This document shows, piece by piece, positions 28,110-32,952 of a DNA stretch of 32,952 nt. This stretch comes from a virus, in the IMG/VR virus record IMGVR_UViG_3300020731_000051, positions 1 through 32,952 of that record; one strand, written 5' to 3'. The stretch's first letter is position 1, and every line of letters begins with the position of its first letter. The notes under the pieces were generated by a model. It made no database searches, was not told where the DNA came from, and saw only the letters and a list, made by a program, of their open reading frames with translations. The position numbers and the translations under genes are program-made.

Positions 28110-30226
28110 TGGCTAATCAAATACCTGCTGGTTATTTAGACGCTAGAGATTTTTACATTTGGGCGCAGGAACAAGCCAAGAGGCACGGCGCAAAAAGTGA
28201 AATTTCTGAATGGAGCAGCGTAAGCAGCCCATACATCATTAAAGATTTTAACACCTGGGGCGATGTTCTTGCTGCTGCTCAATCACAATTTGAGCCATAT
28301 AAGCAATACACCGCTCAAGATCCAAAGTATGCTTCATTGGAAGCGCAGGCATTGGGCCAGAACAACACTGGCTCAACAGGATCAACAGGTTCTGCACAAG
28401 CCATTGACCCAAATCAACTACCTCAAACTTTGCGTCAATTGCAAAATCAATTGCTTCAAGCCAAGGGAAATGTAGACAACGCCCAGCTTGAAATGAATAA
28501 CTCCACCCCAGGCTCACCTGCGTACAACAAGGCAAAATCAGATTTTGACGCAGCTGTTGCACAGCGCGATTCTTTGCAAGCACAAATTCAAGCAGATCAA
28601 ACATCTGCGCAAAACGCAGCTACTGCTAAGCAGGCTCAGGCAGACGAAGCAACCGCCAATCAGCGCGTAAAAGATTTACAGAACCAACGCCAACGCGCTC
28701 AAGATCAAGGCTTGCCTACCGCAGGCATTGATGCAGAAATTGCAGCAGAACGAGCAAAGGCTGCAGCCGCTCAAAAGGCTATTCAAGCCAATACACCAGC
28801 GCCTGCACCTACTGGACCATCTGGAGCGACAGGAGCGCCTACAGGGCCTTCTGGAGCCGCTATAAAGCCATCTGGACCATCTGGCGCAGCAGTTAAACCT
28901 ACAGGTCCTAGCGGTGCTGCAGGTAAGCCACCAGTGGCTACTGGTGGTACAGCCCCAACTGGCGCAGGCAACAAGCCTGCTGCTACTGGTGGATCAGCAG
29001 GCGGTACTGGTGGCGGTACAGCAGGTGGTGGAACATCGGGAACTTACTCTGGCAACCGCATGCCATCAGGTGCCGTAGGCATTAACGGTGCTGGTCAATG
29101 GGTGGATGCTAACGGCAAAGTTCTTGGCACACTGCAATCTTCAAACATTTCACAGGCACCTAAAGGTGCTGTAGCAATTAGCAGTGGCAACTGGGTAGAC
29201 GCTAACGGTAAGATCCTCGGATCTGCCGCTGTTCCAGATGGTGCTAACGCAAACGCATATCAGCAATTTATTAAGCAATATCCTTCTGAAGCAGCGATTA
29301 TCAATTCAGATAACACGCTTAAGAAGATGTTTACAGATGCGATTAACGCCCCTGGCGCCGCGCTATCCAACCAAGATTTTCAAGCGCTTTACGAGAACAG
29401 CAACTATTACAAAAACTCGTACAGTTCTTACCTACAAGCTGAACAAGCCCGCCTTGCAGACCCTGGTTCATATGCTCAGCAGTACAATCAAGCATTGCAA
29501 GATATTAAGAACTATGCTGCTCAAGCCGGTATTTCTTTAGACCCAAATGCTTTGGGTCAACCGCTTGAATTAAACCCAGCAAACACAACAAACCCATTGG
29601 CTACACACGCCTTCAACGGCAATACGCCAAACATTGTTGATGACATTTTGCACAAGTATTGGGACACAGGTTCTGGTAACCAGCAAGCAATTACCCAGTA
29701 CCTTGCAACCAAAGGCACAATTGATCCAACCATCATGGGCGGTCAGGCTCAAACCGATACACAGACTATTAAGGGCTGGATGCAGGATTACGGTCTAAGC
29801 AACCTTGGCGACACATATGTAAACAACTATGTCAAGCAGATCGAAGAAGGTGGCTTGGCTGGCGGTACGCCAATTGACCTTAACTATGTCAAGCAAGACT
29901 TGATTAACAAGGCAACCGCTTTATATCCAACAATGGCAAAGCAACTTCAGGCTGGTCAAACAGTTACCGGTGAAGCAGGTCAGTACATTAGCGCACTTCA
30001 AAATACCCTTGAATTAACGCCAGATCAGATTGACCTTTCAGATCCTAACCCAACCAGCTACGGAGCAATGGTTCGCAACGCTGCTCAAACAGGCATGTCA
30101 ATTGATGCTTTCACAAAACAAGCCATGAACAACCCACGCTGGAACCAAACTCAAGGAGCCAAGCAGGGCTTGTCAAGTTTCGGTACATCACTATTGAACG
30201 CCTTTGGCGTAAACCCACTAGGATAA
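28109..30226 (+). CDS. 705-aa virion-region protein with coiled coil and collagen-like repeats
   Basis: ATG 28109 overlaps TAATG. N-terminal domain (1-85), then a charged coiled-coil helix (about 110-230, for example QRVKDLQNQRQRAQDQ). Next come collagen-like GPSGA/TGPSGA repeats (about 235-285) and a Gly-rich stretch. Two copies of WVDANGKxLG (WVDANGKVLG and WVDANGKILG) follow at about residues 330-375, then a globular C-terminal region of about 330 residues. A coiled coil plus a collagen-like rod suggests a fibrous trimeric part of the virion. Function inferred only. Confidence 0.6.
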   Translation: MANQIPAGYLDARDFYIWAQEQAKRHGAKSEISEWSSVSSPYIIKDFNTWGDVLAAAQSQFEPYKQYTAQDPKYASLEAQALGQNNTGSTGSTGSAQAIDPNQLPQTLRQLQNQLLQAKGNVDNAQLEMNNSTPGSPAYNKAKSDFDAAVAQRDSLQAQIQADQTSAQNAATAKQAQADEATANQRVKDLQNQRQRAQDQGLPTAGIDAEIAAERAKAAAAQKAIQANTPAPAPTGPSGATGAPTGPSGAAIKPSGPSGAAVKPTGPSGAAGKPPVATGGTAPTGAGNKPAATGGSAGGTGGGTAGGGTSGTYSGNRMPSGAVGINGAGQWVDANGKVLGTLQSSNISQAPKGAVAISSGNWVDANGKILGSAAVPDGANANAYQQFIKQYPSEAAIINSDNTLKKMFTDAINAPGAALSNQDFQALYENSNYYKNSYSSYLQAEQARLADPGSYAQQYNQALQDIKNYAAQAGISLDPNALGQPLELNPANTTNPLATHAFNGNTPNIVDDILHKYWDTGSGNQQAITQYLATKGTIDPTIMGGQAQTDTQTIKGWMQDYGLSNLGDTYVNNYVKQIEEGGLAGGTPIDLNYVKQDLINKATALYPTMAKQLQAGQTVTGEAGQYISALQNTLELTPDQIDLSDPNPTSYGAMVRNAAQTGMSIDAFTKQAMNNPRWNQTQGAKQGLSSFGTSLLNAFGVNPLG

Positions 30227-30239
30227 GGGAGGGCGATCA

Positions 30240-31514
30240 ATGGCTAAACTTTCACAAGCGCAAGTAGATTTTGCTAATGAGTTTTCATCTCAAACAACCG
30301 CACCAGCAGCGCCTGCTGCACCCGCTGCGGCAACACCAGCAGCAGCAACAAATAATACTTACGCAACTAACCCAAACACGGGCTATGTTGAGGGCGGTTC
30401 ACAACCAGCGGTAAGCGCAACCAACCCTGCCGCTGCGTCAGCAGCCGGCATTGCTGCTGAAAATGCACAGTTGCAAAGCCTAGTCAAGGGATTGCAAACT
30501 CCACAACAGGTTGCAACGGCCATTGGCGGAACGGTCGTCAACGGTCAGGTTGTAGCACCGCCAAGTGGTAATACATCTGGTGGATCAAGCGGAACATTAA
30601 CGCCAGGAACAGCACAAACAGATGCAACCCTTGCGTTTATGCAACAGTTGTCACAGGGCATTACTGGCTTGCCAGCAGACTTTGGTAGCCTCGTAGCAAC
30701 GCTTTACAAGAATGTGTCTACAGATCCATCGGTTATCGCTCAGTTGCTTCAAAACCCAAGCGGTTACACCAGCAATGACCCAACGGTTACCGCTGCTTTG
30801 CAAGCAGCAAGTTCAGCATGGCAAACCCGCTTTGCGGGTAATACAGCCCGTCAAGCCGCTGGCCTTAACCCACTTACAGTTTCACAGTACATCTCAGCAG
30901 AGCAGGCTTACAAGCAAGTTGCAGCCCGTGCTGGTCTACCAGCCAGCTTTATGACAACTGATTATCTTGGCAAGTTGATCGCCGCTGACGTTGCACCAAA
31001 TGAAATGAACGATCGCGTAAACGCTGCCATGACAGCAATTACCAACACAGATCCTTTTGTTACGCAACAGTTACAACAGAACTTTGGTCTTACCACTGGC
31101 GATATGGTTGCCCATCTGCTTGACCCTGCTACCTCTGCCGAGGTTATCCAGCAGAAGGTTAATGCGTCGCAACTACAGGGCGAAGCAGGTCGTGAGAACC
31201 TTGCCCTTAACCAGCAGAACGCCATGACTCTTGCTGCGCAAGGCGTAAGCCAAGCACAGGCTCAAGCCGCTTACCAGAACATTGGTACACAGATTGGTCA
31301 AACACAGACCTTGGCCAACATGTACGGCATGCAACCATCACAGGTAGGTAACGAACTTCTTGCCGCCCAGACTGGCGCTAACATCAATGGCATGACCGCT
31401 GCGCAAGCAACGCTCAACCTACAGCGCCTACAGCAACAAGAAGTTAATCAGTTCTCTGGTTCTTCTGGCGCATCAAAGGGCAGCCTCTACAGCGAGCAAG
31501 AAGGCGTTTCCTAA
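30240..31514 (+). CDS. 424-aa Ala/Gln-rich virion-region protein
   Basis: ATG 30240 with AAGGGAGGG upstream. A low-complexity Ala/Pro N-terminus (APAAPAAPAAATPAAA) precedes a helical domain (LTVSQYISAEQAYKQVAARAG, MNDRVNAAMTAITNTD), then a Gln/Ala-rich helix (SQAQAQAAYQNIGTQIGQTQT). A similar AARAGLP and helical style occurs in the neighbouring 163-aa protein, so the two may be parts of one assembly. It is the last gene before scaffold and capsid. Function unknown. Confidence 0.6.
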   Translation: MAKLSQAQVDFANEFSSQTTAPAAPAAPAAATPAAATNNTYATNPNTGYVEGGSQPAVSATNPAAASAAGIAAENAQLQSLVKGLQTPQQVATAIGGTVVNGQVVAPPSGNTSGGSSGTLTPGTAQTDATLAFMQQLSQGITGLPADFGSLVATLYKNVSTDPSVIAQLLQNPSGYTSNDPTVTAALQAASSAWQTRFAGNTARQAAGLNPLTVSQYISAEQAYKQVAARAGLPASFMTTDYLGKLIAADVAPNEMNDRVNAAMTAITNTDPFVTQQLQQNFGLTTGDMVAHLLDPATSAEVIQQKVNASQLQGEAGRENLALNQQNAMTLAAQGVSQAQAQAAYQNIGTQIGQTQTLANMYGMQPSQVGNELLAAQTGANINGMTAAQATLNLQRLQQQEVNQFSGSSGASKGSLYSEQEGVS

Positions 31515-31641
31515 CAATTAACTTCCACACGGACTGACCAGCATCCGGCGTGTGTAACACAGACTGGTAGTAGGAGCTAACACCTCTTCCCCTGGAGAAT
31601 GTTATGGCCTGCGATCAACCAAAGAGAAAAGGGAGTGCCAC
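31515..31641 (+). other. Spacer with hairpin before scaffold gene
   Basis: CACACG (31526-31531) pairs with CGTGTG (31549-31554), and a small dyad TGTGTAACACA follows. No U tract, so not a standard terminator. It may adjust read-through to the scaffold and capsid genes. GGGAG (31631-31635) serves the scaffold start. Confidence 0.35.
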
Positions 31642-32124
31642 ATGGCAAACCAATACGACGAAGATGAAGACGACCTAGACCTACTTGATACTAACGATCA
31701 AAATGGTCCGGCAAACCTACGCAAGGCTTTGAAAAAGGCTGAGCGTGAAAAGAAGGAACTGGCTGAACAGCTAGCAACCATCCAGGCTGACCTTCGTGGT
31801 CGTTCTGTCAAAGAAGTGTTGGAACAGAAGGGCGTATCTAACAAGATCGCCAAGTTCATTCCTGGCGACGTAAGTACGCCTGAACAGATTGATGCATGGC
31901 TTAGCGAGAACGCTGATGTGTTCGGCTTTGCTGTACCTGAATCTGCTCCGTCCGATGAACCATCTCCGAATGTCCGTGAAACTCAGCGTATCAATGCTGC
32001 TCTTCAAAACGCAAATACCCCGTCTCGAGATGCAGATACTGCCTCGAAACTGGCTGGCGTTAAATCCAGAGAAGAACTTGACATGCTTGTTTTTGGACAA
32101 AAGATCACTGGTCGCGGACGTTAA
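31642..32124 (+). CDS. Capsid scaffolding protein
   Basis: 160 residues from ATG 31642. A very acidic N-terminus (DEDEDDLDLLDTNDQ) is followed by a basic coiled-coil helix (KALKKAEREKKELAEQLATI) and then a helical domain with KFIPGDVSTPEQIDAW. This is the standard layout of phage scaffolds, and the major capsid gene follows directly, 45 bases later. It would direct prohead assembly and then leave or be degraded. No protease domain is fused. Confidence 0.85.
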   Translation: MANQYDEDEDDLDLLDTNDQNGPANLRKALKKAEREKKELAEQLATIQADLRGRSVKEVLEQKGVSNKIAKFIPGDVSTPEQIDAWLSENADVFGFAVPESAPSDEPSPNVRETQRINAALQNANTPSRDADTASKLAGVKSREELDMLVFGQKITGRGR

Positions 32125-32169
32125 TCAAACCCATTCGCACATTAACCCTATAGAAAGTAGGTGACACAA

Positions 32170-32952
32170 ATGGCAAATCAATATACAGACTCGATCGGTT
32201 CTACCTCTGGTATTCCAGGATTAGTACAAACCGCTTATGATCGCTATGTAGAGTTTGCTCTCCGTGCTGTCCCACTTATCCGCGACGTTGCAGATAAGCG
32301 CCCAGTACAACAGGCTATGCCTGGTTCATCTGTTGTATTCCAGATCTACACAGATATGTCAGCTGTTACTTCTTCACTCTCAGAAGACGTTGATCCAGAT
32401 GCTGTAGCTCTTGGTAACACAACACCAATCACCGTTTCACTCCTTGAATACGGTAACGCTTCTCTTGCTACTCGTAAGCTCGAGTTGTTCTCACTCTCAG
32501 ATGTAGACCCAGCTATTGCAGACATTATTGCCTTCAACATGGCTGACTCTCTTGACACAGTTGTTCTCAACACACTCGTTGGTGGACCAAACGCTATTGC
32601 TGAACTTACAGGTGGATCAACCGCCCCAGTTTCAACATATGCTGGCACATACACCAACGGAACAACACAAGCATCTATCGATGGAACATCAGTCATTCGC
32701 TCACGCGACATTCGTACTGCTGTTGCTAAGCTACGTGCTAACAAGGCTGTCCCACGTCAGGGAGAATACTACTGGTGTGGTATTCACCCAGAAGTTTCAT
32801 TCGACCTTCGCTCCGAAACTGGCGCAGGCGGATGGCGTGATGACCACAAGTATGCCGAGAACGGTGCATCTGAGTTTTGGCCAGGCACCATCGGCACATA
32901 CGAAGGTGCTATGTTCGTAGAGTCACCACGTCTCTACAACACAACTGACGGT
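32170..32952 (+). CDS. Major capsid protein (cut by the window end)
   Basis: 261 readable codons from ATG 32170, with AGGTG upstream; the frame is open to the last base, so the C-terminus is missing. GIPGLVQTAYDRYVEFALRAV, then a hydrophobic spine strand (VVFQIYTDMSAVTS) and TTPITVSLLEYGNASLATRK, fits the HK97-fold capsid of the N4-gp56-like group. GEYYWCGIHPEVSFDLR follows further on. It is preceded by the scaffold gene as expected. The first residues MANQY match the scaffold N-terminus, probably by convergent gene starts. Confidence 0.85.
   Translation, partial: MANQYTDSIGSTSGIPGLVQTAYDRYVEFALRAVPLIRDVADKRPVQQAMPGSSVVFQIYTDMSAVTSSLSEDVDPDAVALGNTTPITVSLLEYGNASLATRKLELFSLSDVDPAIADIIAFNMADSLDTVVLNTLVGGPNAIAELTGGSTAPVSTYAGTYTNGTTQASIDGTSVIRSRDIRTAVAKLRANKAVPRQGEYYWCGIHPEVSFDLRSETGAGGWRDDHKYAENGASEFWPGTIGTYEGAMFVESPRLYNTTDG

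Noticed and set aside
31603-31690. Short open frame starting ATGGCCTGC before the scaffold
   Set aside because: It overlaps the scaffold start in another frame and its wording is not protein-like, although a GGAG precedes it.
31642-32190. Shared MANQY start of scaffold and capsid proteins as a duplication
   Set aside because: The similarity stops after five residues and the proteins are otherwise unrelated.

Overview
The window is about 33 kb of a tailed double-stranded DNA phage (or a prophage-like copy of one). The host is most likely an actinobacterium. The evidence for that is a WhiB-type Fe-S regulator (14837-15292 minus), a leaderless early promoter at 4607-4645, and replication and virion genes resembling those of actinobacteriophages. 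Base composition is moderate rather than GC-rich, which would fit phages of small-genome aquatic Actinobacteria. That habitat is inference. No tRNA, rRNA, CRISPR array, integrase or transposase was seen.

Layout: (1) 1-4411, rightward late genes. A gene end, a micro-ORF and a terminator are followed by a 761-aa virion/tail protein and a lysis block: two membrane proteins, a permuted NlpC/P60-like protein, an Amidase_2 endolysin and another small membrane protein. (2) 4645-12574, a tightly overlapping rightward early unit for DNA metabolism: a split RecB/Cas4-like exonuclease, a Zn-ribbon protein, a RecA/DnaB-like ATPase, a PD-(D/E)XK resolvase, a primase split into zinc and TOPRIM ORFs, a split C5 cytosine methyltransferase, an HslV/proteasome-like Ntn hydrolase, a DUF1599-like protein, endonuclease VII, a sigma-like factor and an FmdB-like zinc ribbon. 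(3) 17288-12613, leftward accessory genes in two units with promoters at 17334-17363 and 15660-15688: small zinc and membrane proteins, then an unknown protein, WhiB, an SLT-like lysozyme, an HTH protein, a glycosyltransferase and tandem paralogous small proteins. (4) 17289-18117, an 829-bp control region between divergent units. (5) 18118-32952, rightward packaging and virion genes: large terminase with an N-terminal HTH-like segment, portal, roughly 9.8 kb of small, repetitive and large putative virion proteins, scaffold, and a major capsid gene cut by the window end.

Structural genes run off the right end and a tail protein opens the left end, so the intact genome is probably circular or circularly permuted, with the missing tail genes between. 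The most unusual features are: an exonuclease gene split by a 552-bp three-gene cassette whose removal restores the frame; a plausible overprinted protein inside the methyltransferase gene, which is itself split by a +1 shift; an HslV-like Ntn hydrolase whose GTG start places Thr next to Met; a cluster of TACCGCCTC-type dyad sites around the leftward promoter; and a perfect TGTGA-N6-TCACA site in the divergent control region.
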